Assembly: GCA_030522375.1 (NCBI GenBank)
Contig: CP130488.1
Span: 806,001 to 870,000 of the forward strand
From: Methanosuratincola petrocarbonis
Lineage (GTDB): Archaea > Thermoproteota > Methanomethylicia > Methanomethylicales > Methanomethylicaceae
Length of the DNA stretch: 64,000 nt
Direction: 5' to 3'
Below are positions 8,951 through 17,679 of this stretch, piece by piece. Within the stretch, counting starts at the first letter, position 1. Each line of letters starts with the position of its first letter. The notes under the pieces were generated by a model. The model was not told the DNA's origin, did not search any database, and saw only the letters and a list, made by a program, of their open reading frames with translations. Position numbers and translations under genes: made by a program.

Positions 8951-9115
8951 TTGAAAAAGTGGAGATGCACGGTCTGCGGGTACATATACGACCCCGAGAA
9001 GGGAGATCCGGACGGGGGAATAAAGCCAGGCACGCCGTTCGAGAGCATACCGGACGACTGGGTCTGCCCGGCATGCGGCGCCTCGAAGGACATGTTCGAG
9101 GAGATTATCGAGTAG
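8951..9115 (+). CDS. Rubredoxin
   Basis: 54 residues, the standard size. The two iron-binding loops are complete: CTVCGYIYDP near the N-terminus and CPACGASKDMF near the C-terminus. Rubredoxin passes single electrons, usually to rubrerythrin or flavodiiron proteins, both encoded nearby. The frame is open far upstream, but the TTG at 8951 matches the family start and has GAGGGGTG about 6 bases ahead. The rubrerythrin gene follows on the same strand about 100 bases later with its own TATA box. Confidence 0.97.
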   Translation: MKKWRCTVCGYIYDPEKGDPDGGIKPGTPFESIPDDWVCPACGASKDMFEEIIE

Positions 9116-9175
9116 GTCGAATCCAGACCCTCAATTCTTTTTTGGTGAACTTTCCGTAAGCAAAGCTGAAATTAG

Positions 9176-9186
9176 CTTAAATATTT
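9176..9186 (+). promoter_or_regulatory. TATA box for rubrerythrin
   Basis: CTTAAATATTT lies about 35 bases before the ATG at 9217 and predicts a short leader of about 10-15 bases. It suggests rubrerythrin has its own promoter besides any read-through from rubredoxin. Confidence 0.5.
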
Positions 9187-9216
9187 GAGTGTTATAATTA
9201 TAGGAAGGTGCTGGAC

Positions 9217-9720
9217 ATGAGGAAGATGACCGAGGAGAACCTCAAGGCTGCATTCTCAGGGGAGAGCCAGGCCCACATGAAGTACCTGCTCTTCGCAGAC
9301 ATAGCGGAGGAGGAAGGGCTCAGCAACATAGCAAGGCTCTTCAGGGCGATCGCCTATGCGGAGCTCGTGCACGCGAGGAACCACGCGAACGAGCTTGGAC
9401 TGCTGAGGGAGACGAGGGAGAACCTCGAGAGCTGTATAAACGGTGAGAACTACGAGGTGAACGAGATGTACCCTGCCTTCAAGGCTGTGGCTGAGCTCCA
9501 GGGCGAGAAGGGGGCTGTCAGGTCGACCAACTACGCGCTCCAGGCGGAGAAGATCCACGAGGCGATGTACACCAAGGCGAAGCAGACCGTCGAGGAGGGC
9601 AAAGACATCCAGTTGGGCGATGTCTACATTTGCCCGGTTTGCGGCTACACAACGAACGGGCAGGTCCCCGACAAGTGCCCAGTCTGCGGCGCCCCGAAGG
9701 AGAAGTTCAAGAAATTCTAA
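9217..9720 (+). CDS. Rubrerythrin
   Basis: 167 residues. An N-terminal ferritin-like four-helix domain (about 1-130) carries the di-iron ligands, including the Glu in SGESQAHMKY, the Glu in AYAELVHARNH, and the later EKIHEAM motif. The C-terminal rubredoxin-like domain has CPVCGYTTNG and CPVCGAPKEKF. The enzyme reduces hydrogen peroxide to water with electrons from NAD(P)H via rubredoxin. The start is the ATG at 9217, with GGAAGGTG six bases ahead; the GTG at 9208 is part of that ribosome site. Confidence 0.97.
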   Translation: MRKMTEENLKAAFSGESQAHMKYLLFADIAEEEGLSNIARLFRAIAYAELVHARNHANELGLLRETRENLESCINGENYEVNEMYPAFKAVAELQGEKGAVRSTNYALQAEKIHEAMYTKAKQTVEEGKDIQLGDVYICPVCGYTTNGQVPDKCPVCGAPKEKFKKF

Positions 9721-9750
9721 GATTTCATTTTTATAAAAAAACACGCTCCA

Positions 9751-11289
9751 TCAATACCCGAATTTCTTCAGGGCAAGCGGTATGGCGTCCACCAAGTCGC
9801 GTGCAGTGAACCGCTGTCCCAGCTCCTCCTCGAGCAGGTCCCCTGCATAGGAGTTTATGAAGGAAGCCGCAACTGCTGCCCTGAACGGCTCAGCCCCCCT
9901 GCTCAAGAGAGCCCCCGTGACTCCCGCGAGCACGTCCCCAGTGCCGCCGACTGTCATACCAGGGTTCCCGATGCTCTTCACCCTGTAACTGGAGCCGTCC
10001 GATACCACGTCGTACCTCGACTTGAGGAGTATCGTGACCCCCAGCTTGGAGGCCCATTCCTTCACGATCGGTAGGCGATCCCTCCACCCCTCCTCCTTCT
10101 CCTCCGGGAGGCGGACTCCCGTCAGGGCTAGGAACTCCCCTGCGTGGGGCGTGAGTACCGACCTCGTGCCCCTTACAGCTTCGGGGGACCTGCCCAGCGC
10201 CTTTATCGCGTCGGCGTCGATCACCGCCGGCACCCGAGCCTTGGAGAGGAGCCCCACTACCTCGAGGACCGAGTCCGCAGTCTCCGGATCTTCGCCCAGC
10301 CCCATCCCGATCACGACGGCATCAGCCCTTGCGATCTCCCCGGATATCTTCGCGATGGAATCCGCAGAGAGGTGATCCTCTGAATCGAGCGGCAGCACGA
10401 TCAGGTCCGGGGAATAGCTCCTGACTGCCTGCGCGATCGAGCGCGGGACCGCCACCACAGCGAGGTCGATCCCTGTCCTGAGCGCTGCCATCGCCGCGAG
10501 CGCAGGCGCCCCGGTGTACCTGGAAGATCCGCCGATCACGAGCAGGCGCCCGTTCTCACCCTTGTGCGAGTGGAGCCTCCTCGGGGGGAGCGCGAGGGAT
10601 ATGTCCCCAGGCCCGGCAAATATCTCGGCCTCTGGTGGGACCCCGATGCTTATCGTCGTCAAATCGCCCACATATCCCCTCGCGATGTCCTTCACGATGC
10701 CGGACTTCGGCTTGTGGTGCGTGACCGTGAGGTCTGCCCTGAAGGCGTCCCCCATCACCTCCCCAGTCCCGGAGTCTATTCCTGTCGGGACGTCTATCGC
10801 GACCTTCAATGCCTTCGCAGAGTTTGCCATCCTGACGGCAGTCCTCACCGGCTCCCTCAGGATGCCCCTCGCCCCGGTGCCCAGCATCGCGTCGATGATT
10901 ATGTCAGCCGAACAGAAGAGGCCCTCAAGGAGGGCGAGCTCGGACTCGGTCGGCGCCGTGAGGACGGTTATAGAGTGTCGCATCTTCGAGACCGCAAGGA
11001 AATTGGCGCGGGCCTCCTCCGTGATGATCTGGTCGGGCTTGGCAAGGAGCACGACCGTCACCCGGGCGCCCATCGAGGCGGCGTGCCTGGCAGAGACGAA
11101 GCCGTCACCGCCCTTGTTGCCGGTGTGCGCCAGCACGAGGACGGACTTGCCTGAGAGTGCCCCCGCAGCACCAATAACATCAACCACGCCTTTCCCGGCG
11201 TTCTCCATCAGCTGGAGCCTGCTCACGCCGAGGAACTCGGCATTCATGTCTATTGCCCTTATCTCTTCCGGGGAGAGAGCCTCAACCAT
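9751..11289 (-). CDS. nnr: Bifunctional NAD(P)HX epimerase/dehydratase
   Basis: 512 residues joining two repair activities. The N-terminal YjeF-type domain (about 1-215) epimerises the damaged hydrate NAD(P)HX; it shows AHTGNKGGDGF and MLGTGARG loops. The C-terminal ribokinase-like domain (about 225-505) dehydrates the S form back to NAD(P)H using ADP or ATP; it shows LTPHAGEFLAL and the catalytic NPGMTVGGTGDVLAG region. Fusion of both is usual in prokaryotes. The end of the gene nearly meets the rubrerythrin gene; the start is divergent from the flavodiiron gene across about 80 bases. Confidence 0.95.
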   Translation of the reverse strand: MVEALSPEEIRAIDMNAEFLGVSRLQLMENAGKGVVDVIGAAGALSGKSVLVLAHTGNKGGDGFVSARHAASMGARVTVVLLAKPDQIITEEARANFLAVSKMRHSITVLTAPTESELALLEGLFCSADIIIDAMLGTGARGILREPVRTAVRMANSAKALKVAIDVPTGIDSGTGEVMGDAFRADLTVTHHKPKSGIVKDIARGYVGDLTTISIGVPPEAEIFAGPGDISLALPPRRLHSHKGENGRLLVIGGSSRYTGAPALAAMAALRTGIDLAVVAVPRSIAQAVRSYSPDLIVLPLDSEDHLSADSIAKISGEIARADAVVIGMGLGEDPETADSVLEVVGLLSKARVPAVIDADAIKALGRSPEAVRGTRSVLTPHAGEFLALTGVRLPEEKEEGWRDRLPIVKEWASKLGVTILLKSRYDVVSDGSSYRVKSIGNPGMTVGGTGDVLAGVTGALLSRGAEPFRAAVAASFINSYAGDLLEEELGQRFTARDLVDAIPLALKKFGY

Positions 11290-11369
11290 CGCGATTCCCA
11301 GCCATCCTACTCTGAGTATCCCGCACCCTAGATATTACTTTATTCGAAGATGCAATGCGCTGGTGCCGA

Positions 11370-12605
11370 ATGGAAAAAGGATTTCAGATCGGGCGCCCAT
11401 TATGGTTGCAGGGATCTGATTTGTCGAAGATTGAAGTGAAAGACGGGATATACTGGGTCGGGGCGGTCGACTGGGACATAAGGAACTTCCACGGCTTCTC
11501 GTACACGACCCACAGGGGGACGAGCTACAACGCATATCTCATCGTTGACGAGAAGATCGCACTCGTCGACACAGTGTTGAAGCCCTTCTCGGCGGAGATG
11601 CTGGAGAGGATAAGCGAAGTGGTGGATCCGTCCAAGATAGACTATATCGTGATGAACCATGTGGAGTCGGACCACTCGAGCGCGCTCCCTGAACTGCTGA
11701 AAATAGTCCCGAACGCAAAGGTATTCGGCACCGCCAAGTGCAAGTCAGGGCTCGAGAAGCACTTTTTCTGCAGAATGGACTTCCAGACGGTGAAGACCGG
11801 GGACGAGCTCAAGCTGGGTAATAGGACGCTGATGTTCATCGAGGCTGCGATGCTGCACTGGCCCGACAGCATGTTCACTTACGTCAAGGAGGACGGGCTG
11901 CTACTGCCGAACGACGCGTTCGGACAGCACCTCGCGAGCTCATGGAGGTTCGACGACGAGGTCGACCAGCACGTCCTGATGGAGGAGGCGGCCAAGTACT
12001 ACGCGAACATACTCCTGCCGCTGGGCCCTCTCGTGAAGAAGAAGATCGAGGAGATCGTCGGGATGAAAATCCCCATAAACATGATCGCCCCGAGCCACGG
12101 GATCATCTGGCGGAGGGACCCGATGAAGATAGTCCAGGCATACATGAAGTGGGCAACCAATACCACAGAGAAGCGGGTGATCATAGCCTACGACACCATG
12201 TGGGGGAGCACTGAGAAGATGGCCAGGGCGATTCTTGAGGGCATAAGATCCGAGGGGGTGGAGGCAAGGATATACAGGTTCCCTTACTCGGACGCCAGCG
12301 ACATAATCGGTGACATCTTGGAGGCGAGGGGCCTTCTCGTCGGGTCATCCACGATCAACAACGGGATACTCCCGACCCTGGCGCCTTTCCTGACCGACGT
12401 TAAGGGGCTCAAGCCGAAGGGGAGGAAGGCCGCGGCTTTCGGGTCCTACGGATGGATGGGCGGCGCGACCGACGAGATCGAGGCTGCGCTGAAGGCTGCA
12501 GGGATGGAGATCGTGATGCCCGCGCTCAAGCTCAACTGGGTCCCCACCGAGGAGGAGCTGAAGAGGTGCGTGGAATTCGGGAGGGAGTTCGCGAGGAAGC
12601 TCTGA
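11370..12605 (+). CDS. fprA: A-type flavodiiron protein (oxygen or NO reductase)
   Basis: 411 residues. The N-terminal metallo-beta-lactamase domain carries the di-iron ligands: H97, E99, D101 and H102 in HVESDHSS, H163 in LHWPD, D182 in PNDAFGQH, and H243 in PSHGIIW. The C-terminal flavodoxin domain (about 270-405) binds FMN, with the phosphate loop YDTMWGSTEK. The enzyme reduces oxygen to water, or NO to N2O, in anaerobes. GGTG sits 5 bases ahead of the ATG at 11370; a TTG at 11421 is a possible later start, since many homologues begin near there. With rubredoxin and rubrerythrin close by, it forms an oxygen-defence set. Confidence 0.96.
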   Translation: MEKGFQIGRPLWLQGSDLSKIEVKDGIYWVGAVDWDIRNFHGFSYTTHRGTSYNAYLIVDEKIALVDTVLKPFSAEMLERISEVVDPSKIDYIVMNHVESDHSSALPELLKIVPNAKVFGTAKCKSGLEKHFFCRMDFQTVKTGDELKLGNRTLMFIEAAMLHWPDSMFTYVKEDGLLLPNDAFGQHLASSWRFDDEVDQHVLMEEAAKYYANILLPLGPLVKKKIEEIVGMKIPINMIAPSHGIIWRRDPMKIVQAYMKWATNTTEKRVIIAYDTMWGSTEKMARAILEGIRSEGVEARIYRFPYSDASDIIGDILEARGLLVGSSTINNGILPTLAPFLTDVKGLKPKGRKAAAFGSYGWMGGATDEIEAALKAAGMEIVMPALKLNWVPTEEELKRCVEFGREFARKL

Positions 12606-12635
12606 TTCTGGTCTCCTCCCCGGCTTTTTCCTTTT

Positions 12636-14300
12636 TTATTCCCCATCTCTCCCTATTGCACTTTCTGATTGATCGCCCGTTCCCGAAATCCTGTTCCTCT
12701 GGAGGTAATAGTCGTACCCGTCGACGAGCGCTTCCTTGCTGGCCTCGAGTATGTTCGTGGATACCCCGACCGTGACCCAGTGCGACCTCCCGTCCGAGAA
12801 CTCGACGAAGTTCCTCACCGAGGAGGCGGTGCCCTCGGCGGTCTCTGCGATTGAGACCTTGTAGTTGACAAGCTGTACCCTCTCTATCTCGGGGAAGAAT
12901 CCGTACATCGCCTTCCTGAGGGCCCTGTCCTGCGCGTTCACGGGGCCGTTCCCCTCCTCGATGACGTACAGTTCGCGGTCGCCGACCCTGAGCTTGATGG
13001 AGCTCTCGGCAGCGAACCCGCCGTTGCGGGACTCGCTGATCGTCCTCCACTGGACGACCTCGAAGAGCTTCCTGTAGTGCCCCAGCTCCTTCGCGATGAG
13101 CAGGTAGAGCGAAGCGTCGGCGCCCTCCAGCAGGTAACCGCGGTACTCGAGCTCCTTGATCTTCTTCAGCAGGGCTGTGACCGCGGGCGAGTTCTTGTCC
13201 GCCTGGAGGCCGAACTCCCTGATCTTTGCCATGATGTTAGCCTTGCCGGAGAGCTCGGAGACCGAGAAGAGCCGGACGTTCCCGACGAGCGACGGGTCTA
13301 TGTGCTCATAAGCCACGCAATTCTTCATCACCGCGTCGACGTGGACGCCGCCCTTGTGCGCGAACGCGTTCTCGCCGACGTACGGCTGGCGGGGGTCCGG
13401 CCTCATGTGGAGGACCTCGTAGACGTATAGGGAGAGGGACTTGAGCCCCCTCAGCCTCCCAACGGGGGAGCTCGACGTGGAGAAGCCCATCTTGATCTCG
13501 AGAGCAGGGATTATCTGGCAGAGGTCAGCGTTACCGCACCTCTCGCCGATCCCGTTGATCGTGCCCTGGACGTGCCTCGCCCCGGCAAGAACGCCGAGAA
13601 TGGAATTCGCCACGGCGGTGCCCGAGTCGTTGTGGCAGTGCACGCCGACCCTGACCTTAAGTGAGGAGACGACCTCCCTTGTGATCCTCTCGAATTCAGC
13701 AGGCAGTGTCCCGCCGTTGGTGTCGCAGAGGACGACGGTCTCAGCCCCCGCGTCCTGGGCAGCCTTTACGACTTGAAGCGCATAATCCCTGCAAGACCTG
13801 TAGCCGTCGTAGAAGTGCTCGGCGTCGAATATGACGCGCAGCCCGTGGTCCCTGAGGTACCTGACCGAGTCGTAGACCATCTCTACGTTTGTCTCTGGAG
13901 CGGTGTTGAGTACGCTCCTCACATGCAGGTCCCATGACTTCCCGAATATGGTAGCAGTCCTGACGCCGCTGCCCACGATCGCGTTCAGGTTCTGGTCCTC
14001 CCCTGCACTCACCGAGCTGCGCCTCGTGCTCCCGAAGGCGACCACCTCGGCGTGCTCCAGCGGGAGATCCCTCACCGCCCGGAAGTACTCCTCGTCCTTC
14101 GGGTTCGACCCCGGCCACCCTCCTTCTATGAACGAGACCCCGAACTCGTCCAGCTTTGAGGTGATCCTGAGCTTGTCCTGGAGGGAGAAATTCACGTCTT
14201 TGCCCTGCGCCCCATCACGGAGCGTCGTGTCGTAGACCTCAACAAAGTTCGATTTGGTAATCCCCCATTTCAGACCCTCGACAGTGGAATAGCATTGCAT
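12636..14300 (-). CDS. cimA: Citramalate synthase (CimA type)
   Basis: 554 residues. The N-terminal TIM-barrel domain (about 18-290) shows DTTLRDGAQG and the metal-binding HCHNDSGTAVANS. The C-terminal LeuA-type allosteric domain occupies about 400-535. The sequence VEVYDTTLRDGAQGKDV and the IEGGWPGSNPKD stretch are characteristic of the bacterial/archaeal citramalate synthase branch rather than isopropylmalate synthase. It condenses pyruvate with acetyl-CoA to citramalate, the first step of a threonine-independent route to 2-oxobutyrate and isoleucine. The ilv genes at 52-56 kb would complete the pathway. A TATA-like TTTATAGC at about 14335-14342 supports the start. Confidence 0.88.
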   Translation of the reverse strand: MQCYSTVEGLKWGITKSNFVEVYDTTLRDGAQGKDVNFSLQDKLRITSKLDEFGVSFIEGGWPGSNPKDEEYFRAVRDLPLEHAEVVAFGSTRRSSVSAGEDQNLNAIVGSGVRTATIFGKSWDLHVRSVLNTAPETNVEMVYDSVRYLRDHGLRVIFDAEHFYDGYRSCRDYALQVVKAAQDAGAETVVLCDTNGGTLPAEFERITREVVSSLKVRVGVHCHNDSGTAVANSILGVLAGARHVQGTINGIGERCGNADLCQIIPALEIKMGFSTSSSPVGRLRGLKSLSLYVYEVLHMRPDPRQPYVGENAFAHKGGVHVDAVMKNCVAYEHIDPSLVGNVRLFSVSELSGKANIMAKIREFGLQADKNSPAVTALLKKIKELEYRGYLLEGADASLYLLIAKELGHYRKLFEVVQWRTISESRNGGFAAESSIKLRVGDRELYVIEEGNGPVNAQDRALRKAMYGFFPEIERVQLVNYKVSIAETAEGTASSVRNFVEFSDGRSHWVTVGVSTNILEASKEALVDGYDYYLQRNRISGTGDQSESAIGRDGE

Positions 14301-14380
14301 GGATCGCTAATAACCCTTTCGGATTCCATTGTCCGCTATAAAGAAATAGAAAGAATCGCTTGTTGGAAGCCTTCTGCCTC

Positions 14381-14836
14381 TCAGCGGCGTGCAATCTTAT
14401 GTCCCAGCACTGCGGAGACCATCACCACCAGCCCGAGGGCTATGAGGACAAGCGGCCACCAGCTGGAGAGCGAGTAGTTCCACGCCAGGATTGCAATGAT
14501 CCCTATCGCGAGGACGACCACCCCTCCCGTTATCGGTCCGGAGTCCTTGCCAGACCTTGCATTGTTGATGCCCAGGAGGATCAGCAGAATTCCCAAGCCA
14601 CCGAGGAAGTATGCCCACCATATCGCCCATGAGATCGTGCCCGACGTCGCGAGCCAGAACGAGACCCCCAGGACGATGAGGACACCTCCCCCGAAGAGAG
14701 GGCCAGCGAGGTCCCTTCTCGGCGCTGAGATCTGGGGCTGCGGAGCGCCCTGCTGTACCTGGGATCCGCAAGACGGGCAATACAAGGAGTCGGCAGGCAT
14801 AGCCCTGCCGCATTTGCCGCAGATGCGTTCACTCAT
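14381..14836 (-). CDS. Zinc-ribbon membrane protein
   Basis: 151 residues. The N-terminus is a zinc ribbon with two CxxC pairs (CGKCGRAM and CPSCGSQ). A Pro/Gln-rich linker follows, then about four membrane segments from residue 45 to 145, in a LiaF/DUF5668-like arrangement. Proteins of this build are common in archaea and have no settled function; a membrane stress or envelope role is possible. It stands alone between citramalate synthase and an unknown gene. Confidence 0.8.
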   Translation of the reverse strand: MSERICGKCGRAMPADSLYCPSCGSQVQQGAPQPQISAPRRDLAGPLFGGGVLIVLGVSFWLATSGTISWAIWWAYFLGGLGILLILLGINNARSGKDSGPITGGVVVLAIGIIAILAWNYSLSSWWPLVLIALGLVVMVSAVLGHKIARR

Positions 14837-14919
14837 AACATCAATAAGCGCGTCTGCTTATTAAAGGTCTTGTATGAGCAGAGATCAGTTACTAGCAGCT
14901 TTGATCCTTTTACATCGAC

Positions 14920-15369
14920 TCAATCGAGCATCCGCTTCAGATCTGCCCTGGCTGATTCTGGGATCGACGTGCCGATCCTGTACCCGGCGAGGCGCCACTC
15001 CCTGCCAAGGTTCGAGAGGATCAGAACGTTTTCTGAAGGCGGAAGCGCGCTGAAGAGCTCCCCGACCAAGCTGGTGAGGGCCTCGGACACGCTCGGCTTG
15101 CCGTACCTTGCGATCCAAGGCTTCCCGGAGAGCTTCTTCTTGTCGGATATCGAGATCACGATCCTGCCGAGCATCATCCGCGCCGCATCGACCAAAGGAG
15201 CATCGAGGAAGGGGAAAGACTCCTGCGACATCTCAAGCACGGTGAAGGGCACCCTCCGCTGTTTGAGCAGCACAGAGTTCCCGGTCTTCGCTGCAAGTAG
15301 CACGAGAAAGCCCCTTGCGCCAGGGCGCTCAGAGTACTCCTCGGGAATGCTCCCCTTCTGTTCGGACAT
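14920..15369 (-). CDS. Conserved-looking hypothetical protein
   Basis: 149 residues, not recognised. It is soluble, with a polar N-terminus, alternating strand/helix-like segments (GFLVLLAAKTGNSVLLK, RMMLGRIVISISDKKKL) and a C-terminal half rich in Leu/Ser. Codon use is like the neighbouring genes and no competing frame on the other strand looks real. It ends about 80 bases before the zinc-ribbon gene and starts near a TATA-like TTTTATAC at about 15371-15377. Confidence 0.6.
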   Translation of the reverse strand: MSEQKGSIPEEYSERPGARGFLVLLAAKTGNSVLLKQRRVPFTVLEMSQESFPFLDAPLVDAARMMLGRIVISISDKKKLSGKPWIARYGKPSVSEALTSLVGELFSALPPSENVLILSNLGREWRLAGYRIGTSIPESARADLKRMLD

Positions 15370-15471
15370 GTATAAAACTGCTCTGCAGCGATCTAATAAT
15401 GCTTGCCAGCTTATTTCCCCGGGAAAAAAGGAGAGAAAAACGGAACGCTGTGAAGGAATCGGATGCAGGGA

Positions 15472-17673
15472 TCATTGTCGCCTAACCATCGCGCCGAGGC
15501 GCTTCCTGAAGAGGATCGCCAGCACCGCCGCGAGTATGACAACAGCCGCGTACCAGAGGGGCGATATTCCAGCGGTCGGCACGATCGGGAGATCGCAGTA
15601 GGATGTGTCGCTGAGCTGGCGCCCGTCCTGCACCCAAGAGAGCTCCACGTCGACTTCCAAGCTGCCAGGAGCGACCTTCTGGTCAACGTCGACCTCCATC
15701 ATGACGATCTTTGAGGAATTGCCCGGCAGGCTCCCGACGAGCGTCGACGTGGAACCCGTGATGTACCCTGAGACAAGGGAGAGGCGCAGCTGCTCTGCGG
15801 TCTGGCTTCCGTTGTTCGAGAGCTGCACGAAGACCTTCACGTTCCTCGCTCCAGGCGAAACCTCCCTGTCGAAGTAGATCCTCTCGACCGAGACGGGCGC
15901 CTTCTCCCTCACCGTCAGCGGGATCGATGTGGTGGAGTTCACGGAGGCGGTCTCGATCGTGAGCGGGATCTCGTAGTATCCCGGGGCAGCACTGTCAGCG
16001 ATGTCGACCAGGAACTGGATCTGCACCGAGGATCCTACCTGCAGGTACGGGATCGTGAACCGGTCTGTCCCTGCGTAGGAGGGCTCCACCACGCCAGGTA
16101 TGCCCTCCATCCTGATCCTCACATTCTCAGCCGTGTAGTCCCCGCTGTTGACGATCAGGCAGATCACCTTCACCACCTTGTCACCCGGGAAGGCTGGCGA
16201 TGGGATGGTGCTCACGGTTGAGACCGCTACCTCAGGCTCTGCCGACACCGAAAAGCCGTAAGCCGAGGTGTACGAGTAGTAGTTGCCAAGCCTGTCGCGG
16301 TACTGGACCTGGACGTACACCGGGACGGCCCCGAAGACGCCGGGCTGGACGAAGATGCCCCTCTCGGCGACCAGGGATCCGTTGGCCGGGACCTCCCAAG
16401 CGCTCGAGGCGCCGGCGCCGACGACGACCGCCACCTGCGGGGACTGGGAGAAGAGGCTGACCGTGACGTTCTGGGCAGAGTCCGTGCCTATGTTCCTGAC
16501 GATGAACGCGACTTGGTTGACCGAGTTCGGGCTCAGGGAGGAGGTGTTAGCCGAGACTTCGAGGAGCGGCGCCGGGGGCTCAGCTGCGATGAAGCCGATG
16601 GAGACTGTGTCGGCGTACGTCGCATTCCTCCAGTCGCTGCACCCGACCGAGACTGATATCCGGAGGCTCCCGTAGACCTGCTGGTCGAGGTAGAGCTGGA
16701 TCGGGATCCACGCGGACTGCCCAGGAGCCAGGCTGCCCAGGCGGAATGAGTTGGAGCCGATGAGCGTCAGCCTGTCGGACACCGGCGTGACCTTGACGGT
16801 GATGTCCGTTGCGGCGGATCCGCCGTTGTTCGAGATGGAAAGGGTTACGTTGTTTACCGCCCCCGCAACGAGCTCGGTCGTGCCTGCCGATGCCACCAGT
16901 CGGGGCTCCTCCGGGCTCTCAGCCTTCACTCCGATCGAGACCGAGCGCGTGTAAGGCGTGCCGTCCTCCCCGTCGTACGTCACTGTTACCGAGAAGGCGC
17001 TGCCGTCACCGATGCTGTTCTCCGCGAATAGGGCGAGCGTGACCAGCCCCGAAGCCCCTGGCTGGAGCGCGCCGAGGTCGAAGCGGTTGGATCCGATGAG
17101 CGTGAGGTAGATGTCCTGGCTCTGGACTGCAACCTTGACGTTCCTCGCGAGGCCGTCCCCCTTGTTCTCCACGAGGATCTGGATCGCATTGACCCCTCCT
17201 TTCACGAGCGTGGTGCCCAGCGGCTCCACCGCTATATCCGGGCTCCCCCTCAGATCCGCCCTGACGCTGGACTCAAAAGATGAAGTTGTGTTCCCCACCA
17301 GGTACTCAACGCGGAGGGGCAGGAGGTAGCTTCCCGCGACCGCCGAGGAGGATACATTGAAGCCGAATTCGAGGTAGACGGTGTCGCCGCTGGCTAGGGT
17401 GCCGTTGTATGAAGACTCAACTGCCTGGGCGTCGGCGGATATCTGGGAGACGTCGAGTGACGCGTTCAACGAGCCGGCAGGCGATGTTCCAGAATAGGAG
17501 AGGACCACGACCAGCGTTCTGTTCTCGGGCAAGGCAGGGGTGCCCCAGTAGACGTCCTTGATGGCGAAGTCGTGCGCCGCCGCTAGGACCTGAGTGCCGC
17601 CCTGGCAGCATCCCGCCGTGGCAATCAACAGCAGCAGAAGGAAGACCGCATTTTTTCTTTCTCCAAATTCCAT
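15472..17673 (-). CDS. Large surface protein with CARDB/COG1361-type repeats
   Basis: 733 residues. A signal peptide (about 1-25, ending in Ala/Gly/Cys residues) is followed by five or six repeated beta-sandwich segments of roughly 110-120 residues. Each has a motif of the type VxNxGxxxAxNVxVxLxS and a GSNxFxLGxLxPG element, typical of CARDB/COG1361 S-layer-like proteins. A single C-terminal membrane helix (about 702-725) ends in a basic tail, so most of the protein is outside the cell. It starts 6 bases after the ABC-2 permease stop, so it is the third gene of the exporter operon. The same pairing with ABC-2 genes is seen in other archaea and suggests a surface partner of the exporter. Confidence 0.85.
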   Translation of the reverse strand: MEFGERKNAVFLLLLLIATAGCCQGGTQVLAAAHDFAIKDVYWGTPALPENRTLVVVLSYSGTSPAGSLNASLDVSQISADAQAVESSYNGTLASGDTVYLEFGFNVSSSAVAGSYLLPLRVEYLVGNTTSSFESSVRADLRGSPDIAVEPLGTTLVKGGVNAIQILVENKGDGLARNVKVAVQSQDIYLTLIGSNRFDLGALQPGASGLVTLALFAENSIGDGSAFSVTVTYDGEDGTPYTRSVSIGVKAESPEEPRLVASAGTTELVAGAVNNVTLSISNNGGSAATDITVKVTPVSDRLTLIGSNSFRLGSLAPGQSAWIPIQLYLDQQVYGSLRISVSVGCSDWRNATYADTVSIGFIAAEPPAPLLEVSANTSSLSPNSVNQVAFIVRNIGTDSAQNVTVSLFSQSPQVAVVVGAGASSAWEVPANGSLVAERGIFVQPGVFGAVPVYVQVQYRDRLGNYYSYTSAYGFSVSAEPEVAVSTVSTIPSPAFPGDKVVKVICLIVNSGDYTAENVRIRMEGIPGVVEPSYAGTDRFTIPYLQVGSSVQIQFLVDIADSAAPGYYEIPLTIETASVNSTTSIPLTVREKAPVSVERIYFDREVSPGARNVKVFVQLSNNGSQTAEQLRLSLVSGYITGSTSTLVGSLPGNSSKIVMMEVDVDQKVAPGSLEVDVELSWVQDGRQLSDTSYCDLPIVPTAGISPLWYAAVVILAAVLAILFRKRLGAMVRRQ

Positions 17674-17679
17674 GGCAGA

